NCBI RefSeq assembly: GCF_001690355.1
Contig: NZ_LZHG01000044.1
Coordinates: 23,467 to 87,466 of the forward strand
Source of the DNA: Gilliamella sp. Choc4-2
Lineage (GTDB): Bacteria; Pseudomonadota; Gammaproteobacteria; Enterobacterales; Orbaceae
Direction of reading: 5' to 3'
Length of the DNA: 64,000 nucleotides
The translations under genes and the position numbers were made by a program. Positions 29,767 through 39,746 of the stretch are shown here, in pieces. The number at the start of each line of letters is the position of its first letter. The first letter of the stretch is position 1. The notes beneath the pieces are model-generated. The model ran no database searches, had not been told where the DNA came from, and worked only from the letters and a program-made list of their open reading frames with translations.

Positions 29767-31503
29767 TTAAGAGTTAAATTGCATTTTATGCATTAATGCA
29801 TAAATACCATTTTGTTCGATAAGTGATTGGTGATTGCCATCTTCTACAATTCTACCGCTATCAATAACTAAAATACGATCAGCTTTTTCAATCGTCGATA
29901 AACGATGAGCAATGATAATCGAAGTTCTACCTTTTTGTAATCTTTCAATGGCTTCTTGGACCAGCTTTTCTGACTCGTTGTCGAGAGCTGAGGTTGCTTC
30001 ATCCAAAATTAAAATTGGGTTATTTCGTAATAATACTCTTGCAATAGCAATACGTTGCCGCTGACCTCCAGATAATAAAATACCATTATCACCAATTTCA
30101 GTATCAATACCATGCTCTAATTTATCAATAAATTCCATTGCATTAGCAAGTTTAGCCGCATTAATAATCTCTTCTAGACTATGCTGACCTTTTTCACCGT
30201 AAACAATATTATCTGCAATAGTTCCATTAAATAAATGTACTTGCTGAGACACATAACCAATTTGATTTCTTAATGACTTTAAAGTATAGTCTTTGACATT
30301 TATAGAATCTAAACATATTTCACCTTGTTCTAAGTCATAAAATCTAGGAATTAAGCTTGCAATAGTTGATTTACCTGCTCCTGAGCGCCCAACTAAAGCT
30401 AACGTTTGTCCTGCTTTAATTTTTAAATTAATATTATTAAGAGCTGGTGAATGAGCCGTTGGATACTGATATGTTACATTTTTGAACTCAATATCACCTC
30501 GAATATGATTAGCAACAATCGTTCCACTATCTTCTTCTAATGGTGAGTCAAGCAATTCAAATAATGATTCACATGCCACAGCACCTTTTTGTAATTCCAC
30601 ATGTAAACTGGTTAATTCCCGTAGTGGACGCATCACCGCAACCATAGCAGAAAAAACCACAGTAAAAGAACCTGGTGTGATATCTAAACTCTGGCTTGCA
30701 ACGAGATATAATATTAATCCTAAACCACATGTTGCAATCAACTGTATAATCGGCGTAGATAATCGGGAAACAAATTCGATTTTAAGTAAACCACGTCGAA
30801 AAGTGTCAGTAATTTCATTGAAATTAGATCGTTCATACTCTTTTGCATTAAAAACTAAAACTTCCTTATGCCCTTTTAGCATTTCATCAGCTGCGGCAGT
30901 AATCTCCCCCATACCTTTTTGCATCGAAGTAAGTGTTTCTCTAAATCTTTTTGCAATAAATTGAGCAACCAGAATAATTAAAGGTACAAGAATAATTAAT
31001 ACTAATGCTAATTTCCAATTACCATAAAACATCACTATACATAAACCAACAGCGTATGTTATTTCGCGCACAAGAATAATTAATGCATCAGAAGAAGCTT
31101 TCGATAACATTTGAGTGTTAAACGTAATAATTGATACTAAATCACCAATAGACTGTTTTTCATGATAACTAACTGGACTTTTCATTAAATGGTTGAAAAT
31201 CATTTGTCTAAATTTAGTGATAACTTTACCTGACAACCAAGATAAACAATAGGTTGATCCATAATTGGATAAGCCTCTTAATGCTATTAACCCAATAATA
31301 GCAATAGCAATAGTAATTAAAAGCCCATAGTTTTTATCCATTAGACCATTATCAAGCAACGGTTTGGTCAACGATATTAAAGTTGAATCTGTAATTGCAT
31401 TTAATAAAAGACCCAAAATTGCAACAAACAAAGCCTTTTTGTATGGCTTTACAAATGGCCAAAGTTTTATAAGTGCAGTCAAGGAATTATATTTTTTGGA
31501 CAT
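29767..31503 (-). CDS. msbA: MsbA-type ABC transporter (copy 2)
   Basis: Second MsbA-family half-transporter, 578 residues, cotranscribed ahead of copy 1. Walker A is GRSGAGKS, signature LSGGQRQRIAIARVLL, Walker B LILDEATSALD, so both ATP sites look active. It ends YALMHKMQFNS, close to the E. coli MsbA ending, while its membrane domain differs more (for example GDLVSIITFNTQML). The two could form a heterodimer or separate homodimers with different substrates. No lpxK follows, unlike E. coli. Confidence 0.87.
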   Translation of the reverse strand: MSKKYNSLTALIKLWPFVKPYKKALFVAILGLLLNAITDSTLISLTKPLLDNGLMDKNYGLLITIAIAIIGLIALRGLSNYGSTYCLSWLSGKVITKFRQMIFNHLMKSPVSYHEKQSIGDLVSIITFNTQMLSKASSDALIILVREITYAVGLCIVMFYGNWKLALVLIILVPLIILVAQFIAKRFRETLTSMQKGMGEITAAADEMLKGHKEVLVFNAKEYERSNFNEITDTFRRGLLKIEFVSRLSTPIIQLIATCGLGLILYLVASQSLDITPGSFTVVFSAMVAVMRPLRELTSLHVELQKGAVACESLFELLDSPLEEDSGTIVANHIRGDIEFKNVTYQYPTAHSPALNNINLKIKAGQTLALVGRSGAGKSTIASLIPRFYDLEQGEICLDSINVKDYTLKSLRNQIGYVSQQVHLFNGTIADNIVYGEKGQHSLEEIINAAKLANAMEFIDKLEHGIDTEIGDNGILLSGGQRQRIAIARVLLRNNPILILDEATSALDNESEKLVQEAIERLQKGRTSIIIAHRLSTIEKADRILVIDSGRIVEDGNHQSLIEQNGIYALMHKMQFNS

Positions 31504-31841
31504 AATTTAAAATTTTATATAAGTAAATTGGAAAGATTATACTATAAAAAAAACGGTATTGATTAAATTATCGAACTATTACCTTTTTTTTACATTACAT
31601 AATGTAATCAATTTTCAGAACATTATTTAATACTAGCTATTAATTATATTTGAGTTTTTACCTATCCCAAAATTAGAAATCATTTACAATGCGCTGAAAT
31701 AATTGCAGAAAAAATAAAACATTCAAAGTATATATACTAGTATATAATTAATTTCTATGTTAATTATTTACATCTTATAACTATATGATTTCTAATAGAA
31801 ATAATTATTAAATACTTTTTATAGCATTAAAAATTAAAACT
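31504..31841. other. AT-rich gap upstream of the msbA pair
   Basis: 338 very AT-rich bases with no gene. The minus-strand TATAAT at 31536-31541 is a possible -10 for msbA, but no good -35 accompanies it. A perfect 16-bp palindrome TATATACTAGTATATA is at 31731-31746. The gap suggests that the msbA pair has its own promoter rather than relying on readthrough. Confidence 0.5.
31731..31746. repeat. 16-bp perfect palindrome
   Basis: TATATACTAGTATATA is its own reverse complement. It lies about 230 bases upstream of the first msbA start and about 95 bases downstream of the DUF115-like gene. It might be an operator, but low-complexity AT sequence produces such palindromes easily. Confidence 0.4.
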
Positions 31842-32873
31842 CTATTGATAAACATCTTCAAAAACTCCTTTCAATCCTATTGGATTAATAGAAACTATTT
31901 CTATATCAGGATAAAACTGATCTTTGAACTTTTTAAATACGTGCCATCCATTTAAAAGAGAATCAATATTAGAAGAAAATGCATTTTGATCATCGTTATC
32001 AAAGTAGCCATTTTGGCATACATCGCACCCAACTAAATAAATTCGCTTTGGATGAGTATAAAGAGCAAATGCTAATGCAGAAAATACAACGGATCCATAT
32101 TCTGGAAAAACTGAAGATGTAATATCAGGGAAAAAATCGGTAAAGAAACTGCCAACATAATATCGCTTAGCATTGGCTTTAATTAAATCTTTTTCCGGTA
32201 TGGAAGCACCAAAAGTTATGCTGCTTCCATAAAATTTTTGACATGTTTCAGGATTATAATTATTTATTGCATCAATATCGTTTTTAAGACCAGTGATATC
32301 TTGAATAAAAATAAAATCAAGGCTAATATCACCACGTCTGAAAGCCCTATTTACACCAATATTGATTGTATTTTCAATTGGCTGATATTTTGCAAGCGTG
32401 GGACCAGTGCATAAAATGACTATATCTTGACCTGTAAATTTATTTTTAAAACCAGCAAAACTTTCCATATGAGCTTTTGAATAAGCATTAATATTGTTAA
32501 TATTCAAAGATAACCCATTAAATTGATTATCAATATTTTTAGATAGGCTATTAATATTATTAATGCGTCCATCAAATTCATTCATAAATATATTGAATTT
32601 ATTATCTATATTATAAGTGATCTTACTTATATGCTCACTGATATAGCCTTCTAACTTTTCATACCTAGCTGCATTCTCAGTTCGAATAATACTAACTTCA
32701 TTTGCTAATTTTTCTGTAAGAGACTTAATATAGTTTAATTTCACTCTTTTCAAAATTTTAAAACCAAAAAAATAAACGCACATTAAGCTTTTTGAATTTA
32801 CGACTTTAACACAATTTAATCCAAAAAGTTGATAATAACGAGTATCACCATTTTTTACTTTCTTATAAATCAT
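31842..32873 (-). CDS. DUF115-like glycan-locus protein with coiled-coil N-terminus
   Basis: Protein of 343 residues in two parts. Residues about 1-45 contain a short YQLFGLNCVKV...YFFGFKILKR type segment often seen at the start of surface-glycan enzymes. Residues about 50-135 have repeated Asn/Ile heptads and look coiled-coil. The C-terminal domain starts FTGQDIVILCTGPTLAKYQP and includes NIGVNRAFRRGD and RIYLVGCDVCQNGYF, resembling DUF115/MAF-type or sialyltransferase-like nucleotide-sugar folds. A transferase in LPS assembly is likely, but donor and family are not certain. Confidence 0.55.
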   Translation of the reverse strand: MIYKKVKNGDTRYYQLFGLNCVKVVNSKSLMCVYFFGFKILKRVKLNYIKSLTEKLANEVSIIRTENAARYEKLEGYISEHISKITYNIDNKFNIFMNEFDGRINNINSLSKNIDNQFNGLSLNINNINAYSKAHMESFAGFKNKFTGQDIVILCTGPTLAKYQPIENTINIGVNRAFRRGDISLDFIFIQDITGLKNDIDAINNYNPETCQKFYGSSITFGASIPEKDLIKANAKRYYVGSFFTDFFPDITSSVFPEYGSVVFSALAFALYTHPKRIYLVGCDVCQNGYFDNDDQNAFSSNIDSLLNGWHVFKKFKDQFYPDIEIVSINPIGLKGVFEDVYQ

Positions 32874-33035
32874 AAAATTTTTATTTTCCTAAAATTATAT
32901 AAATAAATCATTAAAATTATACTAATGAAATTTACTTATAATTACAACATACTAGTAAATTATGTGTTTTATATACATCTTATTTTTGAATAATATTTAG
33001 AATATTAACTAGCCGAAATTATTATTCGAAAATAA

Positions 33036-34115
33036 TTACATTTTTTTATAAGTTTTATAAATATAATAAGGAAAAAGAAAATAAGAAAAACTAAAAGTTA
33101 ATACTTTTTTGATAAATTTTTTGACGGGTTTCTTTTTTTTCTTTTTATTATCTTCTTGATAAAAAGGCTGGTAGTATTTATCCTTTATATTCAGTAGAGG
33201 AACTTTATTTTCAATATCAGGAAAACAATCAAGATCCAAATCAAATAATATGGTTTCATTACAATAATTTAAAAAGAAAATAATTTCTTCCTTACTGTTA
33301 CACATCCCTATTACCCATTTTATTAATCCTGATAATATTACAATAAAATAAGTCTTATTATCATTTAATAAATTATTATCTGAAAGCCTTAATAATAAAT
33401 ATTTCATTACATCTATTGCATCAAACATCTTTTTCCTATCTTTAGCTGAAAAATATGTTTTATGCATTATAGAATCACTTCGAAGTAAATAATTATAAAG
33501 ATGAACATCAATAGCATAAATCGTTTTTGCACAACAAAGATATTGCAATACAAATGCCATATCATCATGATAATAACCTGAAGGAAAGGCTATATTATAT
33601 TTTTCAATAATACTTCTTTTAAAAATTTTATTCCAAAGAACACTATTAACTCTAGTTTTAAAAGGAAAAGTTAATGAATGAAGACCATAATAAGTTAGCT
33701 TATGATAATCAATATCATTATCACGCAAATCATATTTTTGTTCATCTTTGACAACATTACAATTACATATGGCTAAATCAACACTTTTAGATTGAATAGT
33801 TTCCAACATTTTTTCACACATTGTTGGCTCGTACCAATCATCACTATCACAAAACATAATGAATTCACCACAAGATTTTTTTAATCCTTTGTTTCTTGCT
33901 TCTGCAGGCCCACTATTTTCTTGATCAATAACAATTATGCGTTTATCTTTTTGTGAAAAACTATTCAATATAGTTAAAGAATTATCTTTAGAACCATCAT
34001 TAACGCATATAATTTCAATGTTTTTAAAAGTTTGATTTAATAAACTATCAATGCACTTTTTAATAAATTTATCACAGTTGTATACAGGTATAATAATTGA
34101 TATATCAGGTAACAT
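33036..34115 (-). CDS. Glycosyltransferase family 2 (paralogue A)
   Basis: GT2 enzyme of 359 residues: ISIIIPVYNCDKFIKKCIDS, CVNDGSKDNS, ARNKGLKKSCGEFIMFCDSD. It then shares the specific stretch DDWYEPTMCEKMLETI, and later NKIFKRSIIEKYN and FPSGYYHDDMAFVLQYL, with the gene at 35784. The two are clear paralogues separated by a decayed IS element. A run of eight A on the coding strand (complement of 33133-33140) encodes part of a Lys-rich stretch. The C-terminus ends in an aromatic and basic tail (SYFLFPYYIYKTYKKM). Confidence 0.86.
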   Translation of the reverse strand: MLPDISIIIPVYNCDKFIKKCIDSLLNQTFKNIEIICVNDGSKDNSLTILNSFSQKDKRIIVIDQENSGPAEARNKGLKKSCGEFIMFCDSDDWYEPTMCEKMLETIQSKSVDLAICNCNVVKDEQKYDLRDNDIDYHKLTYYGLHSLTFPFKTRVNSVLWNKIFKRSIIEKYNIAFPSGYYHDDMAFVLQYLCCAKTIYAIDVHLYNYLLRSDSIMHKTYFSAKDRKKMFDAIDVMKYLLLRLSDNNLLNDNKTYFIVILSGLIKWVIGMCNSKEEIIFFLNYCNETILFDLDLDCFPDIENKVPLLNIKDKYYQPFYQEDNKKKKKKPVKKFIKKVLTFSFSYFLFPYYIYKTYKKM

Positions 34116-34235
34116 CTATTCCTCACAATATAACTGATAGAGAAAAATTTTTTCTAACGTAAATTTTTTATTATACGATAAAACCAAGAAATTTCTTATT
34201 TTAATTTTTTCTTTGTATTTTTTATATAGCTATCC

Positions 34236-35262
34236 CATAAAATAGTACAGCTCAAAGTAGATATTCCAGTTAAAGAGCTTTGCCGAAAATATGGCATGAG
34301 TAATTCAGCCTTTTATAAATAGAGAGAAAAATATAACAGTATGGAAAACTCAGATAACAAACTTTTAAAATAATTTGAAGCAAAATATCGGAAGATTAAT
34401 CAAGCTTGTTGAGTTAAATTTAAAATCACAGCTTCATGAGAAAATCATAAACAAGCTAGCTCCCACCAAAGACGAAAAACATCAGCAAAAGAGCTACAAG
34501 TTACTAAATATATCTTAATTACCATAAGTTGTTCTATTGATGGATTAAGTGGTAGTGCTTACTACAACTTAACTTACTAGATGACTCAACGATTATTTTG
34601 ATATTGAACAATATATAGATGAAAAACATTTACCTGGGGAGCCTAAATATTTTCATTGTATATCTGAAATCTAGGCTATAAATGGAAGCATAGCCGTATT
34701 TATTGGGTATATTGTGAGTTAAAATTTAACCTCAAAATAAAGCGTAAAAGCGTATCCCACTATTAGCACCAGAAAAAGTGAACGCTCTTCAATAAATAAG
34801 GTAAATATTGATCAATGGATTTTATGAATGATAGTAGTCAAAATCAACGTTATATTAGAACTTTCAACATCATCAATAATTTCAACCGAGAAGCATTAGG
34901 GATTCATTGGCATTGCTGTCAAATTATCGGTTGGTAGAATTTACCTATTATCTAGATAAATTGACTGATATCATCGGTGATATAATCAAAATATGGGGCA
35001 ATAATGAACCTGAATTTACTGGAAGAATCTTTACCTCTTGGGCAAAACCTTAAAGTATCACCATTGATTATATTGAGCCTGATAGCCCATATCAAAATGA
35101 TTACAATGAACGATTTAACCAGACTTACTGAACCGATGTGTTAGATTTGTATTTTTTAACAACCTAGAACAAGCTGGGAGAATGACCGAAGAATCACTCG
35201 CCATTTATAATACTTAAAGATCCCATGAGGTATTAAATAATATGATCCCTATTGAATATAGT
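34236..35262 (+). pseudogene. Decayed IS3-family transposase (OrfA/OrfB remnants)
   Basis: No intact frame remains, but translated fragments are recognisable on the plus strand. OrfA-like helix-turn-helix: VDIPVKELCRKYGMSNSAFY (34236-34320, then a stop). OrfB-like DDE end: NNEPEFTGRIFTSWAKP, stop, then SITIDYIEPDSPYQNDYNER and FNQTY (35001-35130), then SLAIYNT, stop, RSHEVLNNMIPIEY (ending about 35262). These match the conserved C-terminal pattern of IS3 transposases. Many stops and frameshifts show long inactivity. I could not define terminal inverted repeats. Confidence 0.8.
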
Positions 35263-35783
35263 CACTAAAATAATCAACATAATTTTCTACGTTAGTTTTG
35301 GACTAAAAATGGAGTATTTACAGTTAAACCACATAAAGCAGTTTTGGAAAAAACGCCTTATGAGTTTTTAGAAGATTATTTTAACCATGGAGTATAAATA
35401 ATTGGGTATTTTCTGTTTTACTACTTACTAAACCTAGTGAACTGTATTATTATCAATTGTGCCAATAAGCCCTTTTTTGTCAGAAATTAAAACGTTGGAA
35501 AACCATGATGTTCTAGCCCTCAAAATTTCCTTGGGATATATTGCACAGTGACAAACTCGCATTCGCTATAAATTATACTTCCAGTGTGTTGCAATGTGCT
35601 CGTTTATTGTAAATTAGACCTGTATTTAGAATCAATTTTGATGATTTTTTTCAAATGTATATTATTAATATTGTTTTAGGCATAAAGCATTGTTATTGTT
35701 AATTTTTGGAGAAATTAAATTATAACAACAACTTTATGCCTTTTTAAAGATAAACAACTCCTAAATTGCTTTTTAAAAAATTT
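35263..35783. other. Degenerate sequence downstream of the IS3 remnant
   Basis: No gene is visible. An imperfect long inverted repeat with perfect arms GGCATAAAG (35679-35687) and CTTTATGCC (35732-35740), followed on the plus strand by TTTTT, lies about 45 bases before the paralogue B stop codon. It could terminate either strand. The rest is AT-rich and probably part of the decayed insertion. Confidence 0.45.
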
Positions 35784-36899
35784 TTATAATTTTTTATATA
35801 TTCGATAAATATAATATGGAAAAAGCAAATAACTACGAATGATAACTAATATTTTACCAAAAATCATTTTGTTAACTTTAGTTATTTTCTTAATCTCTTT
35901 CTGACTGGATATATTATTTTCTTTTTGAATATTATGTAGCTTTCTGAAGAAATCATAATTTTTATCTTTTACCATATTTATGTAATAACGTTCATTACTT
36001 TCAGGGAAAATATCTAGATCTAAATCAAAAATCAGTTTCTCATTACAATAATTTAAAAAATAAACCATTTTCTCTTCATTGTTATTATATTTTAATACCC
36101 ATTGAATCACTGAAACTAACTTTGTTATAAAAAGCTTTTTATTACCAACTAAATTATTATTTTCAACTAATTTAGAATAAAAATATTTCATTGCATCAAT
36201 TACATCAAATAATTTTTTTTCATGATTTGGTGTAAAATAAGTTTGATGCATTATCGAATTGCTTCGAAATACATAATTATATAGATTACAATCAATTGCA
36301 TACAAATTTTTTGACGAACAAAGATATTGTAAAATAAACGCCACATCGTCATGATAATAACCAGATGGAAAATCAATATTAAATTTATCAATAATACTTT
36401 TTTTGAAGATCTTATTCCAAAGGACACTACTAACTTTATGCCTCAGTTCAAAAGTCAACGTGTGATATCCAAAAATATTTAGTTTATGATAATTAATATC
36501 ATCATCACGCACATCATATGATTTGTCATACTTTACAATATTGCAATCACACATAACCATATCGACATTTTTTAGTCTTATTGTTTCCAACATTTTTTCA
36601 CACATAGTTGGTTCATACCAATCATCGCTATCGCAAAACATGATGTATTCACCTTGTGCAATAGCTAGTCCTCTATTTCTAGCAATTGCTGGACCTTGAT
36701 TTTCTTGGCTTAACAAAACGATATGAGAATGTTTACTAGCATAATCCTTTAAAATGTTAAGCGACTCATCAGTAGATCCATCATCGATACAGATGATTTC
36801 TATGTTATCTATAGTTTGATTTAATAAACTATCAATACTTTTTTTCAAATATTTATCACAATTATAAACAGGTACAATAATTGATATATCTAATGACAT
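35784..36899 (-). CDS. Glycosyltransferase family 2 (paralogue B)
   Basis: GT2 enzyme of 371 residues, paralogue of the gene at 33036: ISIIVPVYNCDKYLKKSIDS, CIDDGSTDES, ARNRGLAIAQGEYIMFCDSD, DDWYEPTMCEKMLETI, FPSGYYHDDVAFILQYL. Its C-terminus shares the same ending (YLLFPYYIYRIYKKL). The conserved metal-binding DSDD is present. Divergence in the last third may reflect different acceptors. Confidence 0.86.
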   Translation of the reverse strand: MSLDISIIVPVYNCDKYLKKSIDSLLNQTIDNIEIICIDDGSTDESLNILKDYASKHSHIVLLSQENQGPAIARNRGLAIAQGEYIMFCDSDDWYEPTMCEKMLETIRLKNVDMVMCDCNIVKYDKSYDVRDDDINYHKLNIFGYHTLTFELRHKVSSVLWNKIFKKSIIDKFNIDFPSGYYHDDVAFILQYLCSSKNLYAIDCNLYNYVFRSNSIMHQTYFTPNHEKKLFDVIDAMKYFYSKLVENNNLVGNKKLFITKLVSVIQWVLKYNNNEEKMVYFLNYCNEKLIFDLDLDIFPESNERYYINMVKDKNYDFFRKLHNIQKENNISSQKEIKKITKVNKMIFGKILVIIRSYLLFPYYIYRIYKKL

Positions 36900-37048
36900 T
36901 AGAACCTCATAATATTCAAATTAGTTAAACTAGCCGCTGTATACCCATAAATAAAGTTATTCAAGATAATAAATTTATAATGTTAATTAATCGCTCTACT
37001 ACAAGAACGCTCATATCAATCCTACCTTATTGCTAATATAGTTTTGAT

Positions 37049-38347
37049 TTATTTCCCTATTCTAAAATATGAAAAACCAAGCTTATTAGCAAGATCACAA
37101 TCTAAAAGATTACGAGCATCAAAAATATTTTTCGTTCTCATCGTTGACGCTATGCGATTCAAATCGTAATTTTTAAAATCATCCCATTCAGTTAAAATTA
37201 CTAAAATATCTGCCCCATGAGCTACTGAATACATGTCATCAGCATAACAAATTTTATCGTCAAGCAGCTCTTTTGCATTTCCCATTCCTTTAGGATCATA
37301 AGCAATAATTTTTAACTCTGCTTTTAATAATTCTGCAATAATTTCCATTGCAGGACTTTCTCGACAATCATCCGTACCACCTTTAAATGCCAGCCCTAAT
37401 ACAGCAATTTTTGCATTTTTAACACTACTTACTTTTTCAATAATTTTTCCAGCAATATTCTGTTTTCGTTTTTCGTTGCCTTTTATTGCCGCATCAATTA
37501 GTGTAAGCTCCACACCATTTTGCTTAGCCATAAAATGCATGGCATGAGTATCTTTAGGGAAACAGCTGCCACCATAACCTGGTCCAGGGTTTAAAAATTT
37601 ATTACCGATACGAGAATCTAACCCCATTCCTTTCGCTACTTCGTCTATATCAGCATGTGCTTTTTCACAAAAATCCGCCATTTCATTGATATAATGGATC
37701 TTCATCGCTAAAAATGCATTAGAAGCATATTTGATCGTTTCACTTGATCTTCTTTTCACAAATAAAATTTTTGATTTTTCAGAAAATGGTTTATATAACT
37801 CCGTTAATATTTCTTTTGCCTTTTCTGAATTGGTTCCTATTACAATACGATCAGGATTGAAAAAATCATAAACCGCAAAACCTTCTCTCAAAAATTCAGG
37901 CAAAGATACCACGTCAAATTTTGCCTCTGGGTTTCTTTTAGAAATTAACATTTCGATATCATCACCTGTACCAACAGGAACAGTAGATTTAGTTGCAATC
38001 ACTGTATAGCCATCTAGATATTGAGCAAGTTCGGTAGCAGCTGCATGAACATATTTCATATCGGCTTCTTTAGTCACTGGATGGGGCGGTGTTCCTACTG
38101 CAATAAGGACAATATCTGCCCCAGCAACTCCTTCTTGCATAGAGGTTGTAAATGAAATATTTCCATTTTTTAAGTTTTTCTTTAATAGTTCTTCTAAACC
38201 ATCTTCAAAAAGAGTAACTTCGCCTCTTTGTAATTTTTCTATTTTTGACAGTTCTCTGTCAATACAGATAACTCTATGACCTAATTCAGCTAGTCCAACA
38301 CCTGTAGGCAACCCTACGTATCCCGTACCAATAATACCTATTTGCAT
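37049..38347 (-). CDS. ugd: UDP-glucose 6-dehydrogenase
   Basis: Oxidises UDP-glucose to UDP-glucuronate with two NAD+. At 432 residues it has the NAD fold start IGIIGTGYVGLPTGVGLAEL, catalytic cysteine C262 in GPGYGGSCFPKD, and a C-terminal UDP-binding domain (AVLGLAFKGGTDDCRESPA). Its ATG overlaps the uxs stop by one base (TAATG), so it is translationally coupled to the enzyme that uses its product. Confidence 0.95.
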   Translation of the reverse strand: MQIGIIGTGYVGLPTGVGLAELGHRVICIDRELSKIEKLQRGEVTLFEDGLEELLKKNLKNGNISFTTSMQEGVAGADIVLIAVGTPPHPVTKEADMKYVHAAATELAQYLDGYTVIATKSTVPVGTGDDIEMLISKRNPEAKFDVVSLPEFLREGFAVYDFFNPDRIVIGTNSEKAKEILTELYKPFSEKSKILFVKRRSSETIKYASNAFLAMKIHYINEMADFCEKAHADIDEVAKGMGLDSRIGNKFLNPGPGYGGSCFPKDTHAMHFMAKQNGVELTLIDAAIKGNEKRKQNIAGKIIEKVSSVKNAKIAVLGLAFKGGTDDCRESPAMEIIAELLKAELKIIAYDPKGMGNAKELLDDKICYADDMYSVAHGADILVILTEWDDFKNYDLNRIASTMRTKNIFDARNLLDCDLANKLGFSYFRIGK

Positions 38348-39309
38348 TATTTATCACCTCTATTATTCATTATTTCAGATTTAAAATATTCAATCGTTTT
38401 GTCTAAACCATGATCTAAATCAATCTTTGGTTTCCATGATAATTTTTCATTCGCTAGAGATATATCAGGTTTACGCTGAGTAGGGTCATCTTTAGGCAAG
38501 TCACAATAAACAATTCTAGATGTTCCACCAACTTTAGCTATTACTTTTTCAGCTAACTCTTTTATCGTGAATTCACCTGGGTTACCTGTATTTACTGGTC
38601 CAACAAAATCATCCGAAGTTTTCATCATTTTGATCATTGCATCAATTAAATCATCTACATAACAAAATGAACGAGTTTGAGTACCTTCCCCGTAAATAGT
38701 AATATCTTCTCCACGCAGTGCTTGGCAAATAAAATTACTTACGACTCTTCCATCTTTTGGATCCATTCTTGGGCCATAAGTATTAAAAATGCGAATAACT
38801 TTTATTTTTACATTTTCTTCGCGATAATAATCAAAAAATAAACTTTCTGCACAACGTTTTCCTTCATCATAACAAGCTCTTATACCATTAGGGTTTACAT
38901 TTCCACGATAACTTTCAACTTGGGGGTGAACTAACGGATCGCCATAAACTTCTGAAGTAGAGGATAACAATATTTTGGCATTTTTCTCTTTTGCCAATTC
39001 AAGTAGATTAATTGCCCCATAAACACAAGTTTTTGTTGTCATGATGGCAGCTTTTCCCTGATAAGCAGGAGGCGAGGCTGGACAGGCTAAATGATAAATT
39101 TCATCTAAAGAGCCATCGATTTCAATAGGATTAATAACATCATGGTTGATAAATGAAAAATTAGGGTGATCGATTATACTTGCCAAGTTTTTCATTCTAC
39201 CTGTATAGTTATTATCCACGCAAATTACTTTGTTTCCTTCATTAATCAGTCTGATGCACAAATTTGATCCGAGGAAACCACTCCCACCTGTTACCAAAAT
39301 GCTTGCCAT
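38347..39309 (-). CDS. uxs: UDP-glucuronate decarboxylase (UDP-xylose synthase)
   Basis: Extended short-chain dehydrogenase of 320 residues. NAD motif [11 protein letters not shown], substrate loop [18 protein letters not shown], and catalytic Y147-x3-K151 ([11 protein letters not shown]), followed by [20 protein letters not shown]. This is the pattern of UXS enzymes that decarboxylate UDP-glucuronate to UDP-xylose. With ugd it gives a complete UDP-glucose to UDP-xylose path, so xylose or a derivative is probably placed in the surface glycan. ArnA-type formyltransferase domains are absent, so it is not the L-Ara4N pathway enzyme. Confidence 0.88.
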   Translation of the reverse strand: MASILVTGGSGFLGSNLCIRLINEGNKVICVDNNYTGRMKNLASIIDHPNFSFINHDVINPIEIDGSLDEIYHLACPASPPAYQGKAAIMTTKTCVYGAINLLELAKEKNAKILLSSTSEVYGDPLVHPQVESYRGNVNPNGIRACYDEGKRCAESLFFDYYREENVKIKVIRIFNTYGPRMDPKDGRVVSNFICQALRGEDITIYGEGTQTRSFCYVDDLIDAMIKMMKTSDDFVGPVNTGNPGEFTIKELAEKVIAKVGGTSRIVYCDLPKDDPTQRKPDISLANEKLSWKPKIDLDHGLDKTIEYFKSEIMNNRGDK

Positions 39310-39746
39310 TTATAATCTCCAATAACAATGACTTTATAATTTTTTAGCAAAAACGAATTTCTAGCTTGCTATATTTAATTTAATTTAATTTAATTTAAAT
39401 TGATTTGATTTATTTTTTGACTAAATATGAATTAAAATATTATATTTTTCTTTTTAATTCTACAACTTATGGAGTGAGCAATGATAAATCTATATTCATG
39501 TTCTCCCTAACAAAAAAATTATTTAGCTTTACAAGCGAGTAAGTATAACTATATTATCTCATTATTGACAATATATTTTGTAATTATTTTGTAATTCATT
39601 GTAATCTTATTAGCTCTCCTCACTTTTCAATATTACAAAAAAACAGGTAAGATTCCCTTCAATTTGATTAATTCATATAGCAACCTTCCCTAAACATAAA
39701 AAGTTAGAATATAATAGCGCTAAAATAAATACACCTAACTATATAA
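39310..39746. other. Divergent intergenic region between uxs and a GT gene
   Basis: 437 AT-rich bases with no gene, carrying promoters for uxs-ugd (minus) and the GT at 39747 (plus). It contains five copies of TTTAA (39374-39398). A TATAAT at 39710-39715, 31 bases before the plus-strand GT start, is a candidate -10 without a good -35. Confidence 0.5.
39374..39398. repeat. Pentanucleotide repeat (TTTAA)x5
   Basis: Five perfect tandem copies of TTTAA lie about 65 bases upstream of the uxs start codon, in the divergent promoter region. Such short tandem repeats can change length by slippage and alter promoter spacing. Confidence 0.75.

Noticed and set aside
34116..35783. Intact transposase or accessory gene in the 1.7-kb gap
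   Set aside because: Only fragments with many stops are readable; no frame covers a domain. Recorded as a pseudogene instead.
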